The notes under the pieces: generated by a model
What the model saw: the letters and a program-made list of their open reading frames with translations, nothing else
What the model was told of the DNA's origin: nothing
The model's database searches: none
In this document: positions 34,110 to 44,417 of the stretch, one piece after another
Numbering within the stretch: the stretch's first letter is position 1
Layout of the letters: each line of letters opens with the position of its first letter
Made by a program: the position numbers and the translations under genes
Source of the DNA: Gammaproteobacteria bacterium
Lineage (GTDB): Bacteria > Pseudomonadota > Gammaproteobacteria > S012-40
Reading direction: 5' to 3'
DNA length: 59,606 nt
Assembly: GCA_015487785.1 (NCBI GenBank)
Contig: WFPC01000047.1
Coordinates: 1 to 59,606 of the forward strand

Positions 34110-35531
34110 ATGGATTTTTTCCCCGTTTTTTTGAACCTCAGAGCACAGACCTGCCTCGTGGTGGGCGGTGGCGAGGTGGCCGAGCGCAAGGCACGTATGT
34201 TGCGCAAGGCCGGTGCCCGCTTGCGCCTGGTGGCGCCGGTCCTGAGTCCCGCGCTGGTGGCGTTGTGTGAGGGTGCCGAGGTGGAATGCCGGCGACGTGA
34301 ATTTGAGCCCGGGGACCTGGATGGCGTGGTGTTGGCCATCGCCGCCACCGACGATACCGAAGTCAATCGGCGGGTATCGCAGTTGGCCCGGGCTCGGGGC
34401 TTGCCGGTGAACGTGGTGGATGCGCCGCAGTTGTGCAGTTTCATCGTGCCCTCCATCGTTGATCGTTCGCCGGTGGTGGTGGCGGTATCCTCCGGCGGTG
34501 CCTCGCCGGTGCTGGCGCGTTTGCTGCGTGCCCGCCTGGAGACTCTGATTCCGGCTTCCTATGGTCGTCTGGCGCAATTGCTGGGCAGTTTTCGCCGACA
34601 AGTGAGGCAGCGCTTCGCCAGTGGCAGGCAGCGGCGTCGCTTTTGGGAGCAGGTGTTGCAGGGCCCGGTGAGCGAGTTGGTTTTCTCCGGGCGGGAACAG
34701 CAGGCGCGCCGGCATCTGGAGGCAGCGCTGGCGGGAGAGGACGCAGTGCGCCAGCCACCCACGGGTGAGGTCTATTTGGTGGGGGCGGGCCCGGGAGATC
34801 CGGATCTGCTCACTTTTCGCGCCCTGCGCCTGTTGCAGCAGGCCGACGTGGTGGTTTACGACCGCCTGGTGTCCCGGCCCATTCTGGAGCTGGCCCGGCG
34901 CGATGCCGAGCAGATCTATGTGGGCAAGCAGAAGAGCAGGCACACCCTGCTCCAGGAAGAAATCAACCAGTTGCTGATCCGACTGGCACGGGAGGGCAAG
35001 CGGGTATTGCGGCTCAAGGGGGGGGATCCTTTCATCTTCGGCCGTGGTGGCGAGGAGATCGAGCAGTTGATGGAAGCCGGCATTCCCTTTCAGGTGGTGC
35101 CGGGAATCACCGCGGCGGCGGGGTGTGCCGCCTATGCGGGCATTCCGCTGACCCACCGCGACTTTGCCCAGGCGGTGGTGTTTGCCACCGGGCATTTGCG
35201 CGATGGCAGCGTGGAACTGGACTGGCCGGCCCTGGCCCAGCCCCACCAGACCCTGGTGTTCTACATGGGACTCACCGGCGTGGAGGTCATTTGTCGCCAG
35301 TTGGTGGCCCATGGCCTGTCGGGTGACACGCCCATTGCCCTGATCGAGCAGGGCACCCGGCCGCAGCAGCGGGTCCACGTCTCCACCCTGGCGCAGATGC
35401 CCGATAAGCTGTCGATTCTCAGTGTGCAACCGCCTACCCTGATCGTCGTCGGCGAGGTGGTGCGCCTGCGGAAGAAACTGGCCTGGTTCGAGTCAGCCAG
35501 GCTGGAGAGTGAGTCGCTGAAGCCTGAATGA
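34110..35531 (+). CDS. cysG: Siroheme synthase CysG (multifunctional)
   Basis: 473 residues. The N-terminal third is the precorrin-2 dehydrogenase/ferrochelatase (CysG-B type): FLNLRAQTCLVVGGGEVAERKA and FIVPSIVDRSPVVVAVSSGG. The rest is uroporphyrinogen III methyltransferase: VYLVGAGPGDPDLLT, LKGGDPFIFGRGGEE, VVPGITAAAGCAAYAGIPLTHR, and a TPIALIEQGTRPQQ segment. It makes sirohaem, the cofactor of assimilatory sulfite and nitrite reductases. It starts 1 nt after tcdA. Together with sat-cysC it supports sulfate assimilation, though no sulfite reductase gene is in the window. Confidence 0.95.
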   Translation: MDFFPVFLNLRAQTCLVVGGGEVAERKARMLRKAGARLRLVAPVLSPALVALCEGAEVECRRREFEPGDLDGVVLAIAATDDTEVNRRVSQLARARGLPVNVVDAPQLCSFIVPSIVDRSPVVVAVSSGGASPVLARLLRARLETLIPASYGRLAQLLGSFRRQVRQRFASGRQRRRFWEQVLQGPVSELVFSGREQQARRHLEAALAGEDAVRQPPTGEVYLVGAGPGDPDLLTFRALRLLQQADVVVYDRLVSRPILELARRDAEQIYVGKQKSRHTLLQEEINQLLIRLAREGKRVLRLKGGDPFIFGRGGEEIEQLMEAGIPFQVVPGITAAAGCAAYAGIPLTHRDFAQAVVFATGHLRDGSVELDWPALAQPHQTLVFYMGLTGVEVICRQLVAHGLSGDTPIALIEQGTRPQQRVHVSTLAQMPDKLSILSVQPPTLIVVGEVVRLRKKLAWFESARLESESLKPE

Positions 35532-35624
35532 AAACTTGGCAACGGTGAGCGAGAAACACCAAGCTATTGAGAGCCGGTATGTTTCGCGGTCGTTGCTGCC
35601 GCTTGGCCCGAATGTTTACCTGGG

Positions 35625-38600
35625 CTATGCCGGGGAATCACCGGGCTTGGACGTGACGGGCCGGGCGCGTGCATGCAGGCTGTCCAGCAGGGACAGTCCG
35701 GCGGGGATCACCAGCAGCACAAGCACGGTGGCGAAGGCCAGGCCGAACACGATGGCCGCGGCCATGGGGATCAGGAACTGGGCCTGCAGCGAGGTCTCGA
35801 ACAACAGGGGCGTGAGCCCGGCGATGGTGGTCAGCGAAGTGAGCAACACCGCTCGCAGGCGTTGGCAACTGGCCTGCACGATGGCCTCGCGCCCGTCCAT
35901 GCCGTCCCGGCGCAGGTGCTGGTAGAAACTGATCAGGATGATGGCGTCGTTGACCACGATGCCCGACAGCCCCACGATACCGAACAGCGACAGGATGGTG
36001 AGTTCCAGGCCCATCAGGTAGTGTCCGGCGATGGCGCCGATCAGGCCAAAGGGAATGGCTGCCATGATCACCAGCGGTTGGCTGTAGGAGGCGAACACCC
36101 AGGCCAGAATGAGATAGATGAAGATCAGTGCATAGAGACTGCCCAGCTTCATGTCGGCCAGGGTCTCGGCCTGGTCGGAGGCACGGCCTTCCAGCAGATA
36201 GTGGATACCGTAGCGCTGGCTGAGCTGGGGCAGAAAGTCGGCCTGCAATTCGGCCAGGATGCGATTGCTGTTGTTGAGATGGCGATCCACGTCGGCCGAG
36301 ACCCGCACCGTGAGCTGGCCATCGCTGTGACGCAGGGCCTCGAACCCCCTTTGGGCCCGCAGTTCCACCACGCTGGCCAGGGGCACGAAGCCACCCTGGG
36401 GCAGACGCAGCTCGAATTTGTCCAGGTCGGCCAGGTGGCGGCGTTCCTCGCGTGATGCCAGCAGGCGTACCTCGATTTCCTCGTGGGTCTCGGCGAAAAT
36501 CTGGATCAGCACACCGTCATAGGCGGCGCGTAGTTGCCGGCCGATATCCTCTATGCTCAGCCCCAGGGCCTGCCCGGTGGGGGTGAGGCGGTAGATCAGT
36601 TGATCCTGTCCCCAGGGCAGGTCGTCCTCGATGGCGGACACCCCCGGGAAGCTGGCCAGCTTGGTCATCAGTTCGGCGGCGGCGGCCTTGAGGGTGTGGG
36701 GCGAATCGCCCACCAGGCGCAGATCCAGGTCTTGTCCAGGTGGGCCGGTGTTGCGCTGGGACAGTGCGAACAGTTCCAGCCCCGGTGGTTTGTGTATGCG
36801 CGCCTGCCAGGCGCGCAGAAACTCGGCATTGTTCACCGCGCGGTGGTCCGGCGACACCAGTTCCACGAACAGGGAGCCGTAGGCGTCGCCCCGGCGTCGG
36901 CCGGTACCTCCGCCACTGCGGGTGATGCCCAGTTGTTGCAGGGAAATTTCCACCAGATCGCCGCCGAACTGGGCTTCGGTTTCACGCAGGGTGGTTTCAA
37001 GGTGTTGCAGGAACTCGGCCACCCGTTCCCGGGGGGTGCCGGCGGTGAAGCTGGCGTTGGCATAGAGGATCTTGCCTTCCACGTTGGGAAAGAAGGTGAA
37101 GCCAATGCGCCCGCCGGCCACCAGGCCGATGCTGAGCAGCAGCAGGGCCAGGGTGCTGGCCAGGGTGATGCCGCGGTGATTGACCGCCAGGCGCACCAGG
37201 GGCTGGAACAGGTGGTCGCGGAAATGATCGAAGCGCTGGTCAAGCCATTGACGGTAGCGGGCCGGCTGGCGGCCCAGTTCATGGCCCAGGGCGGCGCGCA
37301 GATGGGCGGGCAGGATGAGGAAGCATTCCAGCAGCGAGGCCAGCACCACGCAGACGATCACCAATGGGATCTGGAACAGGATGTTGCCAATCACCCCGCC
37401 GATGAGCATCAGCGGCAGGAAGGCGGCCACGGTGGTTAGCGAGGAAGAGGCCACCGGTGCCAGCATGCGCAGGGCGCTGGCCTCGGCCGCCCGCGCCGGC
37501 GCCATGCCGCGCCGGTGATTGGTCTGCGCCTGTTCCGCCACCACGATGGCGTCGTCCACGATGATGCCTACCGCCATGATCAGGCCGAACAGGCTGATCA
37601 TGTTGATACTGCCGCCACTGATATAGAGGATGGCCAGGGTGGTGAGAAAGGACACCGGGATGCCCACCGTGACCCAGAAGGCGATACGACCGTTGAGAAA
37701 CAGAAACAGGATGGCGATCACCAGCAGCAGGCCGCCGAGGCCGTTTTTCAGCAACAGGCCGATGCGTTCCTCGATCAGTTGCCAGGACTGGTTGTAGACA
37801 TGTAACTGGATACTGTCGGGCAGGCGCTGACGGTTCTGTTCCAGCCAGCGTTCGAGGATGCGGGCAGCTTCCAGGGCATCGCTGTTTTCACTGCGTTGCA
37901 GCAACAGCTCCACACTGGGACGGCCATCGATGAACAGTTCGATCTCGCCGCCGCGGGCGCGGCGTTCGATGTGAGCGATGTCGCCCAGGGTGAGCGCCGG
38001 TTCGCCGGCCTGCAGGGGCAGGGGGAGGGTGGCGAAGTCCAGCGGGTTGCGGGCCTGTTGCAGGGCGCGCAGCTGCCGGCTCACCTCGTCCTCGCCCAAC
38101 AGGCCGGCGGGCAGGTCACGGCTCTGACGGGCGATGAGCTGGCCCAGTTGATTGAAGTCCAGATCCAGTTCCCGCAGCCGCAGGCTGGGCACTTCGATGG
38201 CGATTTCCTGCGCCGGTAGGCCGCTGAGGGTGATCTTGGCGATACCCATGGCCAGCAACTGATCCTTGATGCGGTGGGCCAGGGGGCGAAGCTCCTCCAG
38301 TCCCTTGCTGCTGGACAGGGCCAGCCGCGCTACCGGCTCGTAGCGAATCACCCGGCTGATCTGCGGCTTGTCGGCATCGGCGGGCAGGTGCTGTTGCAGG
38401 GCCACGCGTTCGGTGACACTGTCCAGGGCTTCGCCCATGTCGGTGTTTTCCTCGAACTCCAGGGTGATGGCGGCCACCCCGGTGGCCGAGGTGGAGCTGA
38501 GCCGGTGCAGGTGGTCGACGGTGCGTAACTCCTGTTCCAGGGGGATGGTGATGGCCTGCTCCACGTCCTCGGCACTGGCGCCGCTCCAGGTCACGCGCAC

Positions 38601-38753
38601 GGTGATGATGTCGAGGGCGAAATTGGGAAAGAACTGGGTGTTGAGCTTGGCCGCCGACCACAGCCCGGCCAGCGCCAGCACGGCCATCAACAGGTTGGCC
38701 GCCACCCGATGGTGGATGAAACGCGCCAGCAGGCCCCCCGCGCGGGTGGGCAT
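35625..38753 (-). CDS. RND-family efflux pump inner-membrane subunit (AcrB-like)
   Basis: 1,042 residues with the RND plan: a first membrane helix, a large periplasmic loop, helices 2-7, a second loop and helices 8-12. The proton-relay aspartates are in GIIVDDAIVVAEQ, and the duplicated fold is visible in VPVSF-like and GIVVNDAIILISFY segments. It is close to the MMPL/HAE-type RND proteins that export drugs or lipophilic compounds. It starts 2 nt after the membrane fusion protein gene, so the two form an operon. No outer-membrane TolC-type gene is adjacent. Substrate is unknown. Confidence 0.95.
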   Translation of the reverse strand: MPTRAGGLLARFIHHRVAANLLMAVLALAGLWSAAKLNTQFFPNFALDIITVRVTWSGASAEDVEQAITIPLEQELRTVDHLHRLSSTSATGVAAITLEFEENTDMGEALDSVTERVALQQHLPADADKPQISRVIRYEPVARLALSSSKGLEELRPLAHRIKDQLLAMGIAKITLSGLPAQEIAIEVPSLRLRELDLDFNQLGQLIARQSRDLPAGLLGEDEVSRQLRALQQARNPLDFATLPLPLQAGEPALTLGDIAHIERRARGGEIELFIDGRPSVELLLQRSENSDALEAARILERWLEQNRQRLPDSIQLHVYNQSWQLIEERIGLLLKNGLGGLLLVIAILFLFLNGRIAFWVTVGIPVSFLTTLAILYISGGSINMISLFGLIMAVGIIVDDAIVVAEQAQTNHRRGMAPARAAEASALRMLAPVASSSLTTVAAFLPLMLIGGVIGNILFQIPLVIVCVVLASLLECFLILPAHLRAALGHELGRQPARYRQWLDQRFDHFRDHLFQPLVRLAVNHRGITLASTLALLLLSIGLVAGGRIGFTFFPNVEGKILYANASFTAGTPRERVAEFLQHLETTLRETEAQFGGDLVEISLQQLGITRSGGGTGRRRGDAYGSLFVELVSPDHRAVNNAEFLRAWQARIHKPPGLELFALSQRNTGPPGQDLDLRLVGDSPHTLKAAAAELMTKLASFPGVSAIEDDLPWGQDQLIYRLTPTGQALGLSIEDIGRQLRAAYDGVLIQIFAETHEEIEVRLLASREERRHLADLDKFELRLPQGGFVPLASVVELRAQRGFEALRHSDGQLTVRVSADVDRHLNNSNRILAELQADFLPQLSQRYGIHYLLEGRASDQAETLADMKLGSLYALIFIYLILAWVFASYSQPLVIMAAIPFGLIGAIAGHYLMGLELTILSLFGIVGLSGIVVNDAIILISFYQHLRRDGMDGREAIVQASCQRLRAVLLTSLTTIAGLTPLLFETSLQAQFLIPMAAAIVFGLAFATVLVLLVIPAGLSLLDSLHARARPVTSKPGDSPA

Positions 38754-38755
38754 GT

Positions 38756-39985
38756 TCAGCGCACCTTCACCGCCAGGCCGTCGCTGGCGGTGGCGAACTT
38801 GCTGATCAGCACCTGATCGCCGGGCTGGATCTGGTCACTGCGCAACACCACCAGGCCCTCGCGCGGCATGTAGCGGTTGCCCAGGTGTTCCACCCGGACC
38901 TGGCGCAGGCGACCGTCGACGATCCTGTAGATGCGGTCGGTGCCGTAGAGTGCCTCGCCGGGCAGGACGAAGGCCTGCTCCGCCGGCGGCAGGTCGAGCA
39001 CCAGTTCCACCACCTGGTCCAGGGGCAGGCCACGGGGATCGTCTTCGAAATGGAAGAAGGCATCCAGCGCGCCCCGGTTCAGGCTGGCGGACAGACGCGC
39101 CAGGCGCAGTTCATAGACGCGGCCATCGATGCGGGCGCGGGCCGGTAGTCCATGCAGCCTGGCCTGGGGCCAGCGTTGCAGCCAGCCGGCGGGCAATGGC
39201 GCGCGGATCTCCAGTTGACCGTCGTCGAAAATGTCCAGCAGCGCATTGCCCTGGCGCACGTGCTGGCCGGCGGCTACGTGAACCGCCGCCACCCGGCCGG
39301 CGAAGGGACTGAGCAAGCGGGTGTGCTCCAGTTGCAGGCGGGCCTGTTCCAGGCGCGCCTTGGCCTGGTCGCGTTGGGCCTCCAGGGCGGCGAGCCGGGC
39401 CGGATGATCACTGATGGCGCGGCGGCGTTGCTCCAGCGCCAGGGTCTGTTGCAGCAAGGCCCGACGGGCCTCGTCCAGGGACGACTGCGAGGCCAGCGAG
39501 CGGTTTTCCAGGGTTTCCGCCCGACGCACTGCCTCGCGGGCCAGTTCCAGCAATTGTTGCTCGTGTTCCAGCAGGGCCTGGTCGGCCTGCTGGCGATTGC
39601 GCTCGCTTTCCACCTGGGCCTGACGCTGGCGATATTCCGCCTCGCGCTGACGCACCAGCCAGCGGATTTCGCGATCATCCAGGCGCAACAATTCCTGTCC
39701 GCGGGTGATGTGTTCACCCTCGCGTACTGTCAGGGCGCGTACATCGGCGCTGAGGGCGGCGCTAAGCTTGACCTGTTGCGGAGCGATGATGCGTCCATGC
39801 AGCAATTTCTGCGGCACCACCCGGCCGGGTTGCACGGTCTGCGTGCTCACGCTGATGCGTTCGTCCGGCGGGGTCTGGGTGCGCGCGCCAGGGCGGGTCT
39901 TGACCAGGGCCATGACCACGGCCAGGGCCAGTAGCACGATCAGCGGCGGCAGCAGCCAACGAAGAAAAAAACGGGACGTGCTCAT
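38756..39985 (-). CDS. RND-pump membrane fusion (periplasmic adaptor) protein
   Basis: 409 residues from MSTSRFFLRWLLPPLI, which starts with a signal-anchor helix. The adaptor parts are visible: a lipoyl half-motif (ALTVREGEHITRGQELLRL), a long alpha-hairpin coiled coil (EAEYRQRQAQVESERNRQ to LEQARLQLEHTRLLSPFAGRV), the second lipoyl half (VAAGQHVRQGNALLDI) and beta-barrel/membrane-proximal domains. Upstream in-frame ATGs (40030, 40132 and 40189) would give implausible Pro/Arg-rich extensions. The pump gene follows after 2 nt. Confidence 0.92.
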   Translation of the reverse strand: MSTSRFFLRWLLPPLIVLLALAVVMALVKTRPGARTQTPPDERISVSTQTVQPGRVVPQKLLHGRIIAPQQVKLSAALSADVRALTVREGEHITRGQELLRLDDREIRWLVRQREAEYRQRQAQVESERNRQQADQALLEHEQQLLELAREAVRRAETLENRSLASQSSLDEARRALLQQTLALEQRRRAISDHPARLAALEAQRDQAKARLEQARLQLEHTRLLSPFAGRVAAVHVAAGQHVRQGNALLDIFDDGQLEIRAPLPAGWLQRWPQARLHGLPARARIDGRVYELRLARLSASLNRGALDAFFHFEDDPRGLPLDQVVELVLDLPPAEQAFVLPGEALYGTDRIYRIVDGRLRQVRVEHLGNRYMPREGLVVLRSDQIQPGDQVLISKFATASDGLAVKVR

Positions 39986-40179
39986 GGGCGCTGACGAGCC
40001 GGGGCGACGCGCCCCCCTTGTTGCGGGCATGTCATGGGGGTATGGCGTACCGGGGTCTTGTGCAAGTGGATCACGCTTGGTCTGGTCAATGGGTCCATGG
40101 GGCAGGGTAGCGGTAAAGAGTGTAGTATAACGCATATGGTCCGGTTGCCGATGCCCGCCGCGCGAGCGCGGAAAGTGAA

Positions 40180-42963
40180 ATGCAGACACGACGCCTTTTC
40201 TTTTTCTTTCTGTTGATCCTGTCGCTGCCCCTGCCGGTGCGCGCGGGTTTGCAGCCCGGGTCGCCCCAGGTGTTCTTCGAGCCCAATCGGGGACAGGCCC
40301 CGATGCCGGTGCGTTACCTGGGGCATGGGGCCGATAGCCGGATCCAGGTGTTCGACGACGGCTTCGAACTGCAGGGGGTGCGTCTGCGTTGGCTGGGGGC
40401 GCAAAACCCGGGACGTTTCCAGGCCCTGGATCCCCTGCCCGGACGTATCCACCATTACCGGCCCGGGCTGCGTCTGGAGGGGCTACCGGCCTTTACCCGG
40501 CTGCGCCGCCGGGCCTTGTATCCGGGAGTGGACTTAGTCTATCGCTTCCAGCCGCAAGGGCGCCTGGAGTACGACCTGCTTTTGGCGCCGGGCGCCGATC
40601 CCGGCCGCTTGCGCCTGCGGGTGGAAGGTGCCATGGGGCTGCATCTGGACGAGGCGGGTGAACTGGTGATGGAGACCCCCCATGGTGTCGTGCATCAGGC
40701 GGCGCCCCAGGTTTTTCAGTATCGCCATGGCCGGCGCGAAGCGGTGGCGGCGCGTTTCGTGTGGCGCCAGCCGGGGCGGGAGCTGGGTGTGCAACTGGCC
40801 GCCTATGACGACACGCGTGAATTGGTGATCGACCCGGTAGTGAGTTTCTCCAGCTACCTGGGGGGCGATGCCGGCGACAATGTGCATGCCCTGGCCTGGA
40901 CCGCGGACGGCATGTTGCTGGTGGCCGGCACCACCGCCACGCGGGTGCGTCTCGGCGCCGATGGTCAGGTGAGCGTGGACGACAGTGGTTTTCCCCTGGC
41001 GGGTTTTTCGCCACCGGCCAGTCCGGGGGCCGCCGACGCGGCTTGTGGCTACGCCTATGATGACACGCGAGGCCAGGGAGAAGAGCAAGTCGTATTGCGT
41101 TACGATGGTTTTTTGAGCAAACTGGATCCGGCCACGGGCCAGTTGGTTTTTTCGACGTTCTTTGGTGGTTGCGGCAACGACACCGTACGCGATATCGCCG
41201 TGGATGGGGAGGGCAACATCTATCTCACCGGCATGACCCTGTCGACGGACTTCCCCGTGACCGTGGGTCCCACGGTGCTTTCGGCCGGCAATGCCGACAA
41301 GAGCGATGCCTTCGTGGCCAAGTTCGCTGCCGATGGCAGTCTGATCTATGCCCGCTACCTGGGGGGCAGCGAGGATGACTTTGGGCGTGCCCTGGCGGTG
41401 GACCAGCGGGGTTTTGCCTACGTGACCGGTTTTACACGCTCCAGCGACTTCGAAGGCAATCGCTGTGGCCAGGCCGGTGGCTGGCGTTGTCTGGCCGGCG
41501 GTAGCGATGTGTTCGTGGCGCGGTTGTGGAGCACCGGTGAGACGGTGGACTACATGAACTATCTCGGTGGCGAACAGGACGACTACGCCGCCGCCATCGC
41601 CCTGCGCGACGATGCCGATGCCGCCCGGGTGGGAATCTTCGTCGCCGGAGCCACTGCCTCGGCGGATTTTCCCGTCACGGCCGGCGCCTACAGCCGCTAC
41701 CAGGCCAAGGATGTAGCTTGCGGGCGGGCCGGCTCCAGCGCCGTGGCCGGGCTTCATGTCTGCACCGATGCCTTCGTGGCCGGGCTCGGTGAGCGCGGCA
41801 AGCGCCTGGACATGGCGGTGGTGTTCGGCGGCGAGGAAGACGACACCGCGGTGGACCTGGAACTGAGCCCTGCGGGTACCCTGGTGGTGGCGGGCAGCAC
41901 CCGTTCCGCCGGGGTGGTGCTGAACAGTGGCAATGCCATCGACCCCGATATGCCGGAGAACCAATCCCTGCTGCGGCGTTTCCCGCTCTACCGGCCCCTG
42001 AGGGATGCCGCCGGCCAGGGTGATCGGTTGCGGGATACCGCCTCCTCCGAAGCCTTCGTGAGTGAATTTTCCAGCGATGGCAGCCGCCTGCTGTTTTCCA
42101 GCTTCCTGCGCGGCAGCGACACCGACGTGGCCAGCGCGGTGTCGGTGACCGCCGACGACAGGATCTACCTCGTCGGACGCAGTCGCTCGCGGGATTTCTT
42201 CCCCTTGAAACAGGCCCTGCAGGCCAGCGCCATTGCGGAGGACTTGTTCCTGGTCGAGTTGGATGCCCAGCGCCAGGTGGTGCAGGCCACCCTGCTGGGT
42301 GCGGAACACCTGGACGGGGCCAATGCGCTGGCGGTGAGACAGACCGCCGACGAGACCCTCGTGGCCCTGGGTGGTAATACCTATTCCAGGGATTTTCCCG
42401 TACGCAACGCCATCCAGGCCGTACCGGCGGGAGGTGACAGCGATGGGTTCGTGCTCACCTTGCGCGAAGCGGCCGACGACCCGGCGGTGGACCTGTCGGT
42501 GAGCCTGAGTCTGTCGCGCAGCACGGCGACGGTGGGCGACAGCGTGGACGTATTGGTCAGGGTGGCCAACCAGGCGGCTATTGGTGCGCCTGGCGTGGGG
42601 CTGGAGTTGAGCTACCCGCCGGGGCTGGATCTGCGTGTGGTCAATGGCGATTGCGTTGTCCAGGGGCGGCGGCTGTTTTGCCGCCTGGGCGACCTGGCGG
42701 CAGCGGGCGGCGAGGGTGACAGCCTGCAGGTGCGTCTGGATGCCCTGCCCCGTTTTGCCGGAGACATGGGCCTGGAAGCCATGGCCCGTGCCCTGGTGCA
42801 CGATGCCGATCTGGCCGACAACAGCGCCCGGGCCATGCTGCGGGTGAACGATGGTGGTGGCCGTAGCGGCGCCCTGAGTGTGGGGTTGGTGCTGTTGTTG
42901 GCCGGCTTGTTGTTGAACCGTGCTAGAAGGAGTTTTACATGCGCCCACAGACTCCGGCCTTGA
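40180..42963 (+). CDS. SBBP beta-propeller surface protein with DUF11-like domain and GlyGly-CTERM-like end
   Basis: 927 residues. A signal peptide (FFFFLLILSLPLPVRAG) is followed by a conserved opening VFFEPNRGQAPMPVRYLG, a region with YPGVDLVYR and DPVVSFSSYLGG, then repeated SBBP motifs such as TFFGGCGNDTVRDIAVDGEG, YLGGSEDDFGRALAVD and VFGGEEDDTAVDLELSP. A DUF11-like domain (VGDSVDVLVRVANQA) precedes the C-terminus GGGRSGALSVGLVLLLAGL with NRARR, a GlyGly-CTERM-like sorting signal, then 11 extra residues. It is divergent from the RND operon. The end overlaps the NUDIX gene by 25 nt. Function may be adhesion or matrix binding. Confidence 0.88.
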   Translation: MQTRRLFFFFLLILSLPLPVRAGLQPGSPQVFFEPNRGQAPMPVRYLGHGADSRIQVFDDGFELQGVRLRWLGAQNPGRFQALDPLPGRIHHYRPGLRLEGLPAFTRLRRRALYPGVDLVYRFQPQGRLEYDLLLAPGADPGRLRLRVEGAMGLHLDEAGELVMETPHGVVHQAAPQVFQYRHGRREAVAARFVWRQPGRELGVQLAAYDDTRELVIDPVVSFSSYLGGDAGDNVHALAWTADGMLLVAGTTATRVRLGADGQVSVDDSGFPLAGFSPPASPGAADAACGYAYDDTRGQGEEQVVLRYDGFLSKLDPATGQLVFSTFFGGCGNDTVRDIAVDGEGNIYLTGMTLSTDFPVTVGPTVLSAGNADKSDAFVAKFAADGSLIYARYLGGSEDDFGRALAVDQRGFAYVTGFTRSSDFEGNRCGQAGGWRCLAGGSDVFVARLWSTGETVDYMNYLGGEQDDYAAAIALRDDADAARVGIFVAGATASADFPVTAGAYSRYQAKDVACGRAGSSAVAGLHVCTDAFVAGLGERGKRLDMAVVFGGEEDDTAVDLELSPAGTLVVAGSTRSAGVVLNSGNAIDPDMPENQSLLRRFPLYRPLRDAAGQGDRLRDTASSEAFVSEFSSDGSRLLFSSFLRGSDTDVASAVSVTADDRIYLVGRSRSRDFFPLKQALQASAIAEDLFLVELDAQRQVVQATLLGAEHLDGANALAVRQTADETLVALGGNTYSRDFPVRNAIQAVPAGGDSDGFVLTLREAADDPAVDLSVSLSLSRSTATVGDSVDVLVRVANQAAIGAPGVGLELSYPPGLDLRVVNGDCVVQGRRLFCRLGDLAAAGGEGDSLQVRLDALPRFAGDMGLEAMARALVHDADLADNSARAMLRVNDGGGRSGALSVGLVLLLAGLLLNRARRSFTCAHRLRP

Positions 42964-43358
42964 CGGTGGACGTCATCATCGAGCTGGCCGACCGGCCCGG
43001 TCGGCCCATCGTGCTCATCGAGCGCAAGCATCCACCTCCGGGCTGGGCCATTCCCGGTGGTTTCGTGGATTTGGGCGAGACCGTGGAACAGGCGGCGCGG
43101 CGTGAGGCGCTGGAAGAGACGGCCCTGGACGTGCGCTTGCTGCGCCTGCTGGGCGTGTATTCCGACCCCGCCCGTGACCCCCGTGGCCACACGGTGAGCC
43201 TGGTCTACGTGGCCGAGGGACGAGGTGAGCCGGAAGGACGCGACGATGCCCGTCGCGCGGCGGTGTTCGACCTGGCCGGGCTGCCGCGGCCCCTGGCTTT
43301 CGATCATGCGCGGATACTGGCGGATTATCGCGCCACGCGGGAGCCACAGTTGCGCTGA
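42939..43358 (+). CDS. NUDIX hydrolase
   Basis: 139 residues. The NUDIX box is complete: GGFVDLGETVEQAARREALEETAL at about residues 41-63, with the GX5EX7REUXEEXGU spacing. A loop with ERKHPPPGWAIPGGF is typical of ADP-ribose or nucleotide-sugar pyrophosphatases. It starts inside the 3' end of the SBBP gene, on the same strand. It lies near nucleotide-sugar genes (opposite strand) but the substrate cannot be inferred. Confidence 0.93.
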   Translation: MRPQTPALTVDVIIELADRPGRPIVLIERKHPPPGWAIPGGFVDLGETVEQAARREALEETALDVRLLRLLGVYSDPARDPRGHTVSLVYVAEGRGEPEGRDDARRAAVFDLAGLPRPLAFDHARILADYRATREPQLR

Positions 43359-43385
43359 TGCGCGGTTGTCGCCGGTCGATATGAC

Positions 43386-44396
43386 CTATTTCACCGAATA
43401 ATAGTCCTTGTACCAGGCCACGAACCGGGCGATGCCGTCCTCGATGGGGGTGTCCGGACGAAAACCCACGTCGTGTTGCAGGGCATCGATGTCGGCATAG
43501 GTGGCGGGTACGTCGCCGGGTTGCAGGGGCAGGAAGTTTTTCACCGCTTTCTTGCCCAGGCAGTCTTCCAGAACCTCGATGAAGTACATCAGTTCCACTG
43601 GCTGGTTGTTGCCGATATTGTAGAGCCGGTAAGGCGCCCGGCTGGTGGCTGGGTCGGGGTCGTCGCTGTTCCATTGGGGGTTGCTCTCGGGCACCTTGTC
43701 CAGGGTGCGGATCACGCCTTCCACAATATCGTCGATGTAGGTGAAGTCGCGCTTGTGCTTGCCGTGGTTGAACACGTCGATGGGTTCGCCGGCGAGGATC
43801 TTTCGGGTAAAGATGAACAAGGCCATGTCGGGCCGTCCCCAGGGGCCGTAGACGGTGAAAAAACGCAGCCCGGTGGTGGGCAGGTTGTAGAGATGGCTGT
43901 AGGTGTGGGCCATCAGTTCGTTGCTCTTCTTGGACGCGGCATACAGGCTCACCGGGTGATCCACGTTGTGATGCACGGAAAACGGCATCTTGGTGTGGGC
44001 GCCATAGACCGAACTGCTGGAGGCGTACACCAGGTGTTCCACCTGGTTGTGCCGGCAACCCTCGAGAACATTCATGAAGCCGACGATGTTGGACTCGATA
44101 TAGGCATGGGGATTTTGCAGCGAATAACGCACCCCGGCCTGGGCCGCCAGGTTGACCACGCGCTGGGGCCGGTGCTCGGCGAAGGCCCGCTCCATGGCCG
44201 CGCGGTCTTCCAGGGCGATGCGCAGCTCGGTGAAACCGGGGTGGTGCTTGATGCGCGCCAGGCGGTCTTCCTTGATGCGGGGATCGTAGTAGTCGTTGAC
44301 GATGTCCACGCCGATGACTTCGTCGCCGCGTTCCAGCAGCCGCAACGCCAAGGCGTTGCCGATGAAACCGGCCGTTCCGGTAACCAGGATTCTCAT
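43386..44396 (-). CDS. NAD-dependent epimerase, UDP-glucuronate 4-epimerase type
   Basis: 336 residues of the extended short-chain dehydrogenase family. The nucleotide motif is [19 protein letters not shown], the NAD-binding site [12 protein letters not shown], the catalytic Y-x3-K is in [18 protein letters not shown], and the [19 protein letters not shown] segment is typical of UDP-GlcA 4-epimerases (Gla/Cap1J-like). It would convert UDP-glucuronate to UDP-galacturonate. It is the last gene of the ugd-tviB-epimerase operon, 21 nt downstream of tviB, so the product of Ugd could be its substrate. C4 epimerisation is inferred from motif resemblance. Confidence 0.9.
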   Translation of the reverse strand: MRILVTGTAGFIGNALALRLLERGDEVIGVDIVNDYYDPRIKEDRLARIKHHPGFTELRIALEDRAAMERAFAEHRPQRVVNLAAQAGVRYSLQNPHAYIESNIVGFMNVLEGCRHNQVEHLVYASSSSVYGAHTKMPFSVHHNVDHPVSLYAASKKSNELMAHTYSHLYNLPTTGLRFFTVYGPWGRPDMALFIFTRKILAGEPIDVFNHGKHKRDFTYIDDIVEGVIRTLDKVPESNPQWNSDDPDPATSRAPYRLYNIGNNQPVELMYFIEVLEDCLGKKAVKNFLPLQPGDVPATYADIDALQHDVGFRPDTPIEDGIARFVAWYKDYYSVK

Positions 44397-44417
44397 GCTT
44401 TTACCTCGTTGTTCGCG

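Noticed and set aside
40534-42948. An 804-codon open frame antisense to the SBBP gene
   Set aside because: It is His/Gly-rich without domains; the plus-strand frame has a signal peptide and repeated SBBP motifs.
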